Of a stretch of 64,000 nucleotides of DNA, positions 52,742 to 60,724 are shown piece by piece (position 1 is the stretch's first letter; each line of letters starts with the position of its first letter). The translations under genes were made by a program, and so were the position numbers. Under the pieces are notes generated by a model that searched no databases, was not told the DNA's origin, and worked only from the letters and a program-made list of their open reading frames with translations. The stretch is from DAOUKH01 sp964291475 (GTDB taxonomy: Bacteria; Chloroflexota; Dehalococcoidia; SHYB01): NCBI GenBank assembly GCA_964291475.2, contig OZ220076.1:186001-250000 (forward strand), written 5' to 3'.

Positions 52742-53692
52742 CTAGCCCAACCGAATCCTGGGGTCGAGGACGCCGTAGGTGATGTCGATGAGCAGGTTGA
52801 TGGCGAGCACGAAGGCCGCAAGGAAGACGGTCACGCCCTGCACAACCTGAAAGTCCTTGAACAGGACGGCGTCGAACATCATCGCGCCGACGCCCGGGAT
52901 ACTGAAGATGGTCTCGATCACGACCGACCCCCCGACGAGCCACCCCGCCTGCGCGCCGATGATCGTGATGATCGGGATCAAGACGTTTCTCAGGGCATGC
53001 CTGACGAGGATCTGGGCCTCGCGCAGCCCCTTGGCGCGGGCGGTGCGGATGTAGTCGGACGTGAGCACCTCCAACATCATGGCGCGGGTCATGCGCAGCG
53101 TGATGCCGACCAGATAGAAGCCCAAGAGGATGCCGGGGAGGAGGAAGAAGGTGAAGTGCGACCAGGGGTCGATGCCCCAAGGAATGAAGCGGAGGGGCGG
53201 GCCGATCCCCCAGAGGTTGGCGGGCACGGTAATCGCCAGAATCGCCAGCCAGAAGCTGGGGATCGATAGGGCGAGCACCGCGGCTCCACGGAAGGTGTAG
53301 TCGGGCGGACGGTCGGCCTTGACGGCCGAAAGGATGCCGATGGGTATGCCCACAACCAAGGCGGTGAGGATCGCGAGCGCGGCCAGTTTCAGGGTGTTGG
53401 GCAGCCGATTCCGGATCTCGCTGCCCACCCGGAACTCATGGAGGTCGGACTTGCCGAGGTCGCCGCGGACGAAGTCCGAAATCCAGAAGCCGTACTGCAC
53501 CGGCAGGGAGCGGTGGAGGTTGAGCTCGCGGCGGAGCTCTTCGGCCTGTGAAGGCGATATCTCCCTGGTGAGGGCGATGACCTCCGGCTCGCCGGGGCTG
53601 AGCCGCATGAAGGCGAAGACGATGATCGTAACCAGCAGAAAGACCGGTATCGCGATCAGCAGTCGTCTGGCTATGTAGCGCCCCATGCTCAC
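52742..53692 (-). CDS. Peptide/oligopeptide-type ABC transporter permease (DppB-like)
   Basis: A 316-residue DppB/OppB-type permease: MGRYIARRLLIAIPVFLLVTIIVFAF, DLGKSDLHEFRVGSEIRNRLPNTLKLA, YIRTARAKGLREAQILVRHALRNVLIPIITI (EAA loop) and GVLDPRIRLG. Ends 2 bp before dppC. A hairpin separates it from the upstream solute-binding gene. Confidence 0.93.
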   Translation of the reverse strand: MSMGRYIARRLLIAIPVFLLVTIIVFAFMRLSPGEPEVIALTREISPSQAEELRRELNLHRSLPVQYGFWISDFVRGDLGKSDLHEFRVGSEIRNRLPNTLKLAALAILTALVVGIPIGILSAVKADRPPDYTFRGAAVLALSIPSFWLAILAITVPANLWGIGPPLRFIPWGIDPWSHFTFFLLPGILLGFYLVGITLRMTRAMMLEVLTSDYIRTARAKGLREAQILVRHALRNVLIPIITIIGAQAGWLVGGSVVIETIFSIPGVGAMMFDAVLFKDFQVVQGVTVFLAAFVLAINLLIDITYGVLDPRIRLG

Positions 53693-53697
53693 AAGAG

Positions 53698-53737
53698 AAG
53701 GGGAGGCCGCTTCCTTGGAAGAACAGCCTCCCCTTCA
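53698..53737 (-). terminator. Intercistronic hairpin between SBP and permease genes
   Basis: Perfect 11-bp stem GAAGGGGAGGC/GCCTCCCCTTC (53698-53708 and 53727-53737) with an 18-nt loop that has a small CTTCC/GGAAG inner stem. No long T-run follows, so it may be a partial terminator or mRNA stabiliser that raises SBP over permease expression. Confidence 0.6.
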
Positions 53738-53755
53738 GTCCCTTTCGCTTTCTTA

Positions 53756-55591
53756 CTACTGGTTCAGCCAGACGTCCTGGAACTGCGTGGCCCGGAAGTT
53801 GAAGGCTTCGGGCGGAGCGTGCCAGTCCATCACGTAGTCGAACGCCACGTAGAACCAGGTGTAGGACACCGTCATCGCCACGGGCATGATGTCGATGATC
53901 CGCTGCTGGATCTGGTCGAGCAGGGCGCGCCGCTCGTTCTCATCGAGCAAGGTCCGCTGCCGATCGATCATGGCGTCGAGATCAGGGTCATTGAGCAGGG
54001 ACTGGTTCCTGGGGGCGTCGCTGCGGTAGTGCCGGTACAGCGCCGCGTCGGGGGTGTTCGACCCGGACTGCATGAAGACGGCGTCCGCGGCGTTGTCCCT
54101 GACGTAGCTGGCGAAGCGGTAGTTGTACGAGCTGTCCCGGACGATGTCGATCTCGACCCCGAGGTCCGCTTCGAGCTGGGCCTCGATGACGGCCAAGGGC
54201 GGATCGTAATACCTCGGGTCGGTGTGGATGGTGAAGCTGAACCCATCGGGGACGCCAGCCTCCGCCATCAGCGCCTTCGCCTGGGCGATCTCGCCGCGTT
54301 TGTCGATGGCGTTGCCGGGGAGCGTCCAGATCTTGTCGAGACCCCAGGTCAGGCCACCGGCATTGCCGAGGGGGCCCAGCGGAGCGGCCGCACTGTTGTA
54401 GACCGCGTCGGTGATCGCGCCTCTATTGATGGCGAGGTTGATCGCCTGGCGGAGCCGGATATCGTCGAACGGCGGCTGGGTGATGTTCATCCAGAGGCCC
54501 GCCGTGCCCCAGTTGTGGCCTTCGGTCGACGACGTATTCACGTTGTCGCGCGCCAGGTAGAACGTGACGTGGTTCGGATTCTGCAGCGCGGCCCAGTCCA
54601 ACTGGCCGGTGCGCAGCAATGAGTTCCTAATCTCGGAATTGTCGTTCTGGAGGTAGGTCACGGCGTCGACGTAGGGGCGCCCTTCGATCCAGTAGCCGGG
54701 ATTGCGCTCGAACCGGAGCTCGCCGCCCGTGGTCTGGAGCACTCTCGCCAGGAACGGCCCGGTGCCGATGATGCTCGAGGCGTCGCCGTAGCTGCCATCG
54801 ATGGCTGCTTCAGGGGCCAGGACGACGGTCTGCTCGTGGGCGATGTTGCGGAGGATCTCCGCGTCGGACGAGGACATGGTGATCTGGACCGTGTCGTTGT
54901 CGATGGCTTCAACGCCCGTTACGAAGGGGAAGTTGTTGCGAATCCGCGCCTGCGGGTCGTCGCGGTCCGGGTCCATGATCCGGTCGAGGCTGTACACGAC
55001 GTCCCCGATTGTCATCGCCCGTCCGTTCACCGGGGCCTCGTTCTGGAAGTTGACGCCGGAGCGAATGTCGAAGGTCAGCGTGTCGCCGGCGCTGGAGATG
55101 GTCCACTCGGTGGCGAGGTCGCCGACGATCGGACCGGAGGCTCCTTCCTGGCGGAGGAGCTTGTTGAAGACCATGGCCGAGACATCGCGGATGCCGGAGT
55201 TCAGGGTGTTCCGGTGCGGGTCGAGGCCCCGGTTGTTCGATCCGGCCACGCGGAGCGTTCCGCCTTGCACCGGCTCGGGCCCCGACGGCGTCGGGACGGC
55301 GGTGGGGAGTTGGAACGGGGTCGCCGTCGGTGGAAGGGTGATCGGCGTCGGCGTGTCGGGGATGGTCACCGGCGTCGGCGTGTTCGGGATGGTCTGCGGC
55401 GTCGGCGTGTCCGGGATGGTCTGCGGCGTCGGCGTATCGGGGATGGTCTGCGGCGTCGGGGTGTTGGGAATGGTCACCGCCGTCGGCGTATCGGGGATGT
55501 CAACGGGATCGGCTTCGCCTCCGCAGGACGCCACGACGAGCGCGACCGTCATCAGTCCGGTAATGGCTAGGAGAAGCTTGCGGATTCTCAT
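53756..55591 (-). CDS. ABC transporter substrate-binding lipoprotein (SBP family 5) with tandem 9-residue linker
   Basis: A 611-residue lipoprotein: signal 1-22, lipobox VVASC (Cys23), then about six tandem 9-residue repeats of the form T-I-P-D/N-T-P-T-P-Q (about residues 34-90). From about 108 it is family 5: GGTLRVAGSNNRGLDPH, SAMVFNKLLRQ, ATEWTISSAGDTLTFDIRSGVNFQNEAPVNGRAMTIGDVVYSL, RLRQAINLAINRGAI. It binds peptides or related solutes outside the membrane. GGAGGA precedes ATG 55591. Confidence 0.92.
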   Translation of the reverse strand: MRIRKLLLAITGLMTVALVVASCGGEADPVDIPDTPTAVTIPNTPTPQTIPDTPTPQTIPDTPTPQTIPNTPTPVTIPDTPTPITLPPTATPFQLPTAVPTPSGPEPVQGGTLRVAGSNNRGLDPHRNTLNSGIRDVSAMVFNKLLRQEGASGPIVGDLATEWTISSAGDTLTFDIRSGVNFQNEAPVNGRAMTIGDVVYSLDRIMDPDRDDPQARIRNNFPFVTGVEAIDNDTVQITMSSSDAEILRNIAHEQTVVLAPEAAIDGSYGDASSIIGTGPFLARVLQTTGGELRFERNPGYWIEGRPYVDAVTYLQNDNSEIRNSLLRTGQLDWAALQNPNHVTFYLARDNVNTSSTEGHNWGTAGLWMNITQPPFDDIRLRQAINLAINRGAITDAVYNSAAAPLGPLGNAGGLTWGLDKIWTLPGNAIDKRGEIAQAKALMAEAGVPDGFSFTIHTDPRYYDPPLAVIEAQLEADLGVEIDIVRDSSYNYRFASYVRDNAADAVFMQSGSNTPDAALYRHYRSDAPRNQSLLNDPDLDAMIDRQRTLLDENERRALLDQIQQRIIDIMPVAMTVSYTWFYVAFDYVMDWHAPPEAFNFRATQFQDVWLNQ

Positions 55592-55724
55592 TCGGATTCC
55601 TCCCTCACGTTGAATGCCGCGTACCCACAACTCCGCTATGCATACGTCACAAATATATCGGGCAGCGAAGGATGCCGGAGTCTAGCACAAAAGACGACGC
55701 GGCTACAAACCAGAGACGGAGGGG

Positions 55725-55931
55725 CTATTGCTTGCCCTTCGGCGGGAGGCGCGTGTATCCCGTTGGGGGATGGCGGCGGAAACCGGCCTTGATGGCGCTC
55801 CAGTCGGCGTTGGAGAGCGTGGAGCGCTCGTGCCCCTTCAGCCCGGCGCCGGGGACGGTATCTCCGCCGCCACCGTCCGGGGGCGGGACTTCGACCGTGT
55901 GGCCGCAGTTCGGGCATGCTATCTCTCGCAT
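55725..55931 (-). CDS. Small zinc-ribbon protein
   Basis: 68 residues: MREIACPNCGHTVEVPPPDGGGG, with one Cys-Pro-x-Cys-Gly knuckle (Cys6, Cys9), then KGHERSTLSNADWSAIKAGFRRHPPTGYTRLPPKGKQ. GGGGAG precedes the ATG. A single CxxC needs a partner or dimer to hold zinc. Not recognised beyond that. On the same strand between the SBP and Rieske genes. Confidence 0.6.
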   Translation of the reverse strand: MREIACPNCGHTVEVPPPDGGGGDTVPGAGLKGHERSTLSNADWSAIKAGFRRHPPTGYTRLPPKGKQ

Positions 55932-55952
55932 CCGCGCTCCCCTGGGCCTGTC

Positions 55953-57086
55953 TTAACCGGACTCGAGCCCCTCACGAATGTATAGGTTGAAGGCGTGGAG
56001 GCCCCGCTCCTGCGGCGCGTAGACGCTGTTGGCGTGCGCTGGGTTGGTCAGCCCGCGCTGCGCCAGGATGCAGACTCCGAAGTCTTGCTGATTGACCACG
56101 TCCCACATTTCCACCGCGTCCGTTGGATCGAAGTCGGGCATGGCCATTGTCTCCGCGTCGAAAAGCCACTCATAGACCATGTGCGTGGATGTCGGCCCCG
56201 TAGGCATGATGCGTTGGGCATGTACGTAGTCGGGGTGGAAGCTGAGCAGCAGATTCGGCCAGATCAGGTGCCCAGAAATGATCTTGCGCTCGATCTCGCT
56301 TAGCTGCTGGAACTGGGGCCGATTCGACCGCCCCGACCACGTCAGCGTCTCGAAGCCTTCGGCCATCTCCGAGCCGCCGGGGTGGGCGGCGCGGTCGTAC
56401 TCCTTGGGCAGGAAGGGGATAGCGCCTCCCTGCTTCATCCGCGGCTGGGTCTCGCACCACTCGGGGTGGACGCCGGGGCAGTGGTAGCACTCGGAGAAGT
56501 TCTCGACGATGAGCTTCCAGTTGCACTCGATGTCGTACTCGATGCGGGCCGCGACTTCAAGCTCGCCGGTTTGGTAGTTCCTGAAGAGGTCGGCGGCGCG
56601 GCCGAACGATGGGTCGAAGCGCAGGCCGGGCGGGTCGGGGCCGAGATGGACGTAGAGGAAGCCCTCCCATTCTTCGAGCGCGAGCTTATAGAGTCCGAAG
56701 TCGGCCTTCTCGAAGTTCTCCGCGGGCAGGATGTGGGGCGTGGCGATCAACTTGCCGTCGAGGCCGTACGTCCATGCGTGATAGGGACAGACGATGACAC
56801 CGTCGAAGGCGCCGCGCCGGGCCGAGCACAGGGCAGTGCCCCGGTGCCGGCAGGTGTTGTAGAAGGCGTGCAGGCGCATCTCGCGGTCGCGCGTTACGAA
56901 GATGCTCCGGCCGGCGACGTCTATCGCCGTGTACTCGCCGGGATCCGCGACCTCGCTCGACCGGCCGACGCACACCCACCGGTTGTGGAAGAAGACGGCC
57001 ATCTCACGCTCGTGGAGCGCGGGGTCGAAGTAATGGGCGCTGGGAAGGGCGGCCTCGATCTTGTCGAGCTTGCCGTAACGGTCCAT
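55953..57086 (-). CDS. Rieske non-heme iron oxygenase, large (alpha) subunit
   Basis: A 377-residue ring-hydroxylating oxygenase alpha subunit. Rieske ligands Cys79, His81, Cys100, His103 (CRHRG...CPYHAW), mononuclear iron His202 and His207 in ENFSECYHCPGVHP, with the preceding IECNWKLIVENFSE helix. The start at 57086 matches the family, and the frame upstream to 57182 is not conserved. No reductase or beta subunit lies nearby, so electron donors are encoded elsewhere. Substrate unknown (aromatic, choline-like or carnitine-like). Confidence 0.93.
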   Translation of the reverse strand: MDRYGKLDKIEAALPSAHYFDPALHEREMAVFFHNRWVCVGRSSEVADPGEYTAIDVAGRSIFVTRDREMRLHAFYNTCRHRGTALCSARRGAFDGVIVCPYHAWTYGLDGKLIATPHILPAENFEKADFGLYKLALEEWEGFLYVHLGPDPPGLRFDPSFGRAADLFRNYQTGELEVAARIEYDIECNWKLIVENFSECYHCPGVHPEWCETQPRMKQGGAIPFLPKEYDRAAHPGGSEMAEGFETLTWSGRSNRPQFQQLSEIERKIISGHLIWPNLLLSFHPDYVHAQRIMPTGPTSTHMVYEWLFDAETMAMPDFDPTDAVEMWDVVNQQDFGVCILAQRGLTNPAHANSVYAPQERGLHAFNLYIREGLESG

Positions 57087-57165
57087 CTTGCGGCCCTGGA
57101 CATTACCTAACTTACTAATGCATGCTGGTGGGCGGCCATCATAGCAACGTTGTCTCCTGCACGCC

Positions 57166-58326
57166 ATGATCTTCGGCCTCACCCAAGAACAGCACGACCT
57201 GGCCGCGGCGGTGCGCCGCCTCGCGGAGGAACGGCTCGCGCCGCGCGCCGCGGTCTACGACCGGGACGCGAGCCACCCCCGGGAAAACTGGCGCGACCTC
57301 TGGGAGCAGGGGCTGCTGGCCACGGGCGTGCCCAAGGCCTACGGCGGCATGGAGCTCGACCCCCTCAGCTACGCGCTGGTCTTGGAAGAGGTCGCCAAGG
57401 CCTGCGCCAACACGGCGATGACGGTGCACATGCACTCCATGGTCACGCGCCTGATTGCGGCCATCGGCAGCGCCGAACAGAAGGAGCGCTACTTCCGCGC
57501 CGTAGTCGAAGGCGGGGAGCTGTTCGGCAGCTGGGGCAGCGAGCCCGGCGTGAGCATCTCCAGCGGCGGGTTCAGGACGACCCTAGAAGGCTCCGGTGAA
57601 GGCTACGTGCTGAACGGAAGCAAGTACTTCTGCACCATCGGCGGGGCCGCGGCCTACGCGATGGTCTGGTGCACCTGGAAGGGTGACGACGGCTCGCCCC
57701 CCGGCATGACCTGGGCCGTCGTCCCCACCGGCCACGCCGGGGTCGACATACACGGCGATTGGGACCCGCTGGGCCTCCGCGGCACTGTGAGCCCGGCGGC
57801 CGACTTCCGCGACTGCCGTGTGGAGGCCCATTGGGTGCTGGGCAAGCCGGGCGACACGGCCATCTTCGGCATGGGGGTCCTGGAGCTGTTCACGCTGGGA
57901 TGGGCGGCCATCTACCTCGGTATCGGCGCTGGGGCTTTCGAGTTCCTTTGCGACTACGCGAAGCGGGAGGGCCCCGACGGGGGGCAGGCGCGGGCGCACG
58001 ACGGCGACATGCAACGTGGCGTCGCCGAGATGGCGCTGGCGCTCGAAGGGCCACGTCTCATGGTGCACCGGGCGGCGTCCCTTTGGGGAGAGGCCGGCCC
58101 CGACGTGCGGCGGCGATGGACGTCCGAGGCGAAGCTGGCGTGCGGCGACGCCTCTCTGCAAGTGGCATCCCGCTGCATGGAGCTCGTGGGTGGGCGCGCC
58201 GCGCTCAAGGGCATGCCCCTGGAACGCGCCTACCGCGACATTCGTACCGCCACCATCATGCCGCCGCTCCCCGACGCACTCCTGGTGAGCATCGGCAAGG
58301 CACACCTCGGGCTGCCGCCCCGGTAG
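57166..58326 (+). CDS. Acyl-CoA dehydrogenase family protein
   Basis: A 386-residue acyl-CoA dehydrogenase. MIFGLTQEQHDLAAAVRRLAEERLAPRA, VPKAYGGMELDPLSYALVLEEVAKACANTAM, WGSEPGVSISSGGF, VLNGSKYFCTIGGAAAYAMV, and a C-terminal helical domain ending RAYRDIRTATIMPPLPDALL. The usual GGxxEVQ ending is replaced by DIRTATIMPP, seen in a subset. Divergent from the Rieske gene across an 80-bp AT-richer gap. Confidence 0.92.
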   Translation: MIFGLTQEQHDLAAAVRRLAEERLAPRAAVYDRDASHPRENWRDLWEQGLLATGVPKAYGGMELDPLSYALVLEEVAKACANTAMTVHMHSMVTRLIAAIGSAEQKERYFRAVVEGGELFGSWGSEPGVSISSGGFRTTLEGSGEGYVLNGSKYFCTIGGAAAYAMVWCTWKGDDGSPPGMTWAVVPTGHAGVDIHGDWDPLGLRGTVSPAADFRDCRVEAHWVLGKPGDTAIFGMGVLELFTLGWAAIYLGIGAGAFEFLCDYAKREGPDGGQARAHDGDMQRGVAEMALALEGPRLMVHRAASLWGEAGPDVRRRWTSEAKLACGDASLQVASRCMELVGGRAALKGMPLERAYRDIRTATIMPPLPDALLVSIGKAHLGLPPR

Positions 58327-58327
58327 G

Positions 58328-60697
58328 CTAGTTCCGCAGCGGCCGGCCGGTGTCGAGGATCGACTGCATGCGGGCGCGGCTTTTCTCGTAGTGGCAGAGC
58401 TCGATCAGGGCGGCGCGTTCGAGCTCGAGGAAGTGCTCCTCGCTCTCCGTCGTGCCTGGCTCCGCGTCCCCGCCGGTGAGGATGAAGGCGAGGCGCTTGA
58501 CGATCTCAAGGTCGTGCTCCGTTGCATGGCCCGCCGACACCATCGCCTCGGCCGCCTCGACCATCGTGGCGCGGGGGCCGGGGCCGAGGACGGGAATCCG
58601 GCGCGGGGCGGGCGGCGTGAAGCCGGACCCAGCAAGGCGGAGAGCCTCACGCTTGCCCTCGTACACGAGGTGGTCGGGGTTGGCCACGATGACGTCGTCC
58701 GGACGCAGGAAGCCGATACTCCGCGCCTCCAGCGCGCTGCCCGAGGTCTTCGAGAGCCCGATGGTCTGGAAGACGTCCATTGCCGCGGCGGCGGGGTCGC
58801 CTGGTCTGGAGGCCGTGGCCCGGGCGAGGAGCTCCATGCAGCCGCCCCCGCCGGGGACGAGTCCCGCGCCGACCTCGACGAGGCCCATGTAGGTCTCGAT
58901 GGAGGCCGCGGCCCTGTGTCCTCCGAAAACGATCTCGGCGCCGCCGCCGAGGGTGGCCCCGAATGGGGCGACGACCACGGGAATGCTGAGGCGGCGAAGG
59001 GCAAGCAGGACGTATTGGAAGCGGCGGACCAGGTCGTCGATCCGGCTCCACTCGCCGGCGTTGGCCGGGTCGAGGATGAGCTTGACGTTCGCGCCGACGC
59101 AGAAGTTGGGCGTCACGTGGCTTCCGATGACAAGGGCTTGGAAGTCGCGAGGCGCGGTCTCGACCGCCGCTTCGAGCATGGCCACCATCTCGTAGCCAAT
59201 GGCCTGATTGGGTGAATGGAGATCGAGGAGCGCGACGCCGTCGCCGAGGTCGTAGAGCGAGGCTCCCGGGTTGCCGGCGCGGCGCTTCCCCGCTTCTTCT
59301 AGCCCGACCGTCGAGACCGTCCGTTCGTCGGACGGCGCCGGAATGTAGGTCTCGGCGGCGGTCGCCTGGGAGAGTTGGCCGCCCTCGGAGCGGTAGAAGG
59401 TCCCGCCCTGTTCGGCGAGCCGCTCGACCCAGGCGGGAACGTCGATGCCCTCGGCCTTCATCCGCGGCACGGTCTCGCGGACGCCGAGCGCGTCCCACAA
59501 TTGGAAGGGGCCGAGCTCCCAGCCGAAGCCCCAGTGCAGGCCGCGGTCGATGTTGATAATGTCCTCGGCGACCTCGCCGAGCTTCGAGGCGGCGTAGGGC
59601 AGCACTTGGGAGAAGACGCGCCAGGTGAAACGGCCCGCCCAGTCGTCGGCGTCGACCAAGGCGCGGAGGCGTTTCGCGAGGTTGGGCTCGGCCCGCGCCG
59701 CGTCCAGCGAGGGAGCCGTGGGGCGCGAGCGGGGGCGGTATTCCATCGAGGCGGGGTCGAGCGCCAGAATCTGGGTGCCGCCGTCCTGCCGAACGCGCTT
59801 GTAGAAGCCCTGCCCGCCCTTCTGGCCGCTCCAGCCGCGGTCCAGCATGTCGCGCACGTAGCCGGGGAACGTGTACGCCTCTTTCTCCCAGGGTTCGGAG
59901 ACGAAGCCGACGGTGTTGTCGCAGACCTGGGCGAACACGTCGATCCCCACGACGTCGAGGAGGCGGAAGGTCGCGCTCGACGGCCGCCCGATGACGGGCC
60001 CGGTGGCCGCGTCGACGTCGTCGAAGGCGAGGCCCAACTCCTCCATCGCCCGCAGGGTCGTGGTGAGCGAGTAGGCGCCGATCCGGTTCGCGGTGAAGTT
60101 CGGCACGTCGTTGGCGATGACGACGCCCTTGCCGAGCACGGTCTCCGCAAACGAGCGCAGCGTATCCAGAACGCCGGGGTCCGTCTCCGGGGTCGGAATG
60201 ATCTCTAACAGGTGCAGATAGCGCGGCGGGTTGAAGAAGTGGGTGCCGGCGAAGCGCCGGCGAACCTCGGGGCCGAGCGCCTCGGCGATGGCCGCGATGG
60301 GAATGCCCGAGGTGTTGGTCGTGGCGATCACGCTGGGCTTCAGATGACCGGCGACCTTGCGCCACAGGTCCTGCTTCACGTCGATGCGCTCGAAGACGGC
60401 CTCCACGACCCAGTCGGCCTCGTGGAGCCGGTCGAGGTGGTCCTCGATGTTGCCCGTCCTGATGCGGTCGAGGACAGCCTTCTCGTAGAGCGGGGAGGGG
60501 CTGAGGTCGAGCAGGCGGCGCTTCGCCGCCTCGGCGGGGGCGTTCCGGTCTTCCTCGCCGGGCAGGTCGAGGAGGTCGACGGGAATGTCGAAGCCGGCGG
60601 CCAGCGCCGCGATCTGCGCCCCCATCGTGCCCGCCCCCAGGACCGTGACACGGCGAATCTCCGGCGTGCCCACCGCCGACTCATCTGTTGAGGTCAT
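58328..60697 (-). CDS. 3-hydroxyacyl-CoA dehydrogenase / enoyl-CoA hydratase (FadN-like)
   Basis: A 789-residue bifunctional beta-oxidation enzyme. N-terminal HAD domain: VTVLGAGTMGAQIAALAAG with GAGTMG at 21-26, THFFNPPRYLHLLEIIPTP, then helical domain GRPSSATFRLLDVVGID. C-terminal crotonase domain: GANVKLILDP, APFGATLGGGAEIVFGGHRAAAS, AGLVPGGGGCMELL with GG(A)E and PGGGG motifs. The order (dehydrogenase first) is that of FadN rather than FadB/FadJ. It converts enoyl-CoA to 3-ketoacyl-CoA. Twenty-seven bp after the double CaiB gene. Confidence 0.93.
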   Translation of the reverse strand: MTSTDESAVGTPEIRRVTVLGAGTMGAQIAALAAGFDIPVDLLDLPGEEDRNAPAEAAKRRLLDLSPSPLYEKAVLDRIRTGNIEDHLDRLHEADWVVEAVFERIDVKQDLWRKVAGHLKPSVIATTNTSGIPIAAIAEALGPEVRRRFAGTHFFNPPRYLHLLEIIPTPETDPGVLDTLRSFAETVLGKGVVIANDVPNFTANRIGAYSLTTTLRAMEELGLAFDDVDAATGPVIGRPSSATFRLLDVVGIDVFAQVCDNTVGFVSEPWEKEAYTFPGYVRDMLDRGWSGQKGGQGFYKRVRQDGGTQILALDPASMEYRPRSRPTAPSLDAARAEPNLAKRLRALVDADDWAGRFTWRVFSQVLPYAASKLGEVAEDIINIDRGLHWGFGWELGPFQLWDALGVRETVPRMKAEGIDVPAWVERLAEQGGTFYRSEGGQLSQATAAETYIPAPSDERTVSTVGLEEAGKRRAGNPGASLYDLGDGVALLDLHSPNQAIGYEMVAMLEAAVETAPRDFQALVIGSHVTPNFCVGANVKLILDPANAGEWSRIDDLVRRFQYVLLALRRLSIPVVVAPFGATLGGGAEIVFGGHRAAASIETYMGLVEVGAGLVPGGGGCMELLARATASRPGDPAAAAMDVFQTIGLSKTSGSALEARSIGFLRPDDVIVANPDHLVYEGKREALRLAGSGFTPPAPRRIPVLGPGPRATMVEAAEAMVSAGHATEHDLEIVKRLAFILTGGDAEPGTTESEEHFLELERAALIELCHYEKSRARMQSILDTGRPLRN

Positions 60698-60724
60698 GTT
60701 GACTCCTTGGGCCGCCTCGCCGCG

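Noticed and set aside
57087..57165. TTAGTAA-GTTAGGTAA near-repeat between the Rieske and acyl-CoA dehydrogenase genes as an operator
   Set aside because: Short, AT-rich and without a clear dyad; it may simply be the divergent promoter region, so no site was annotated.
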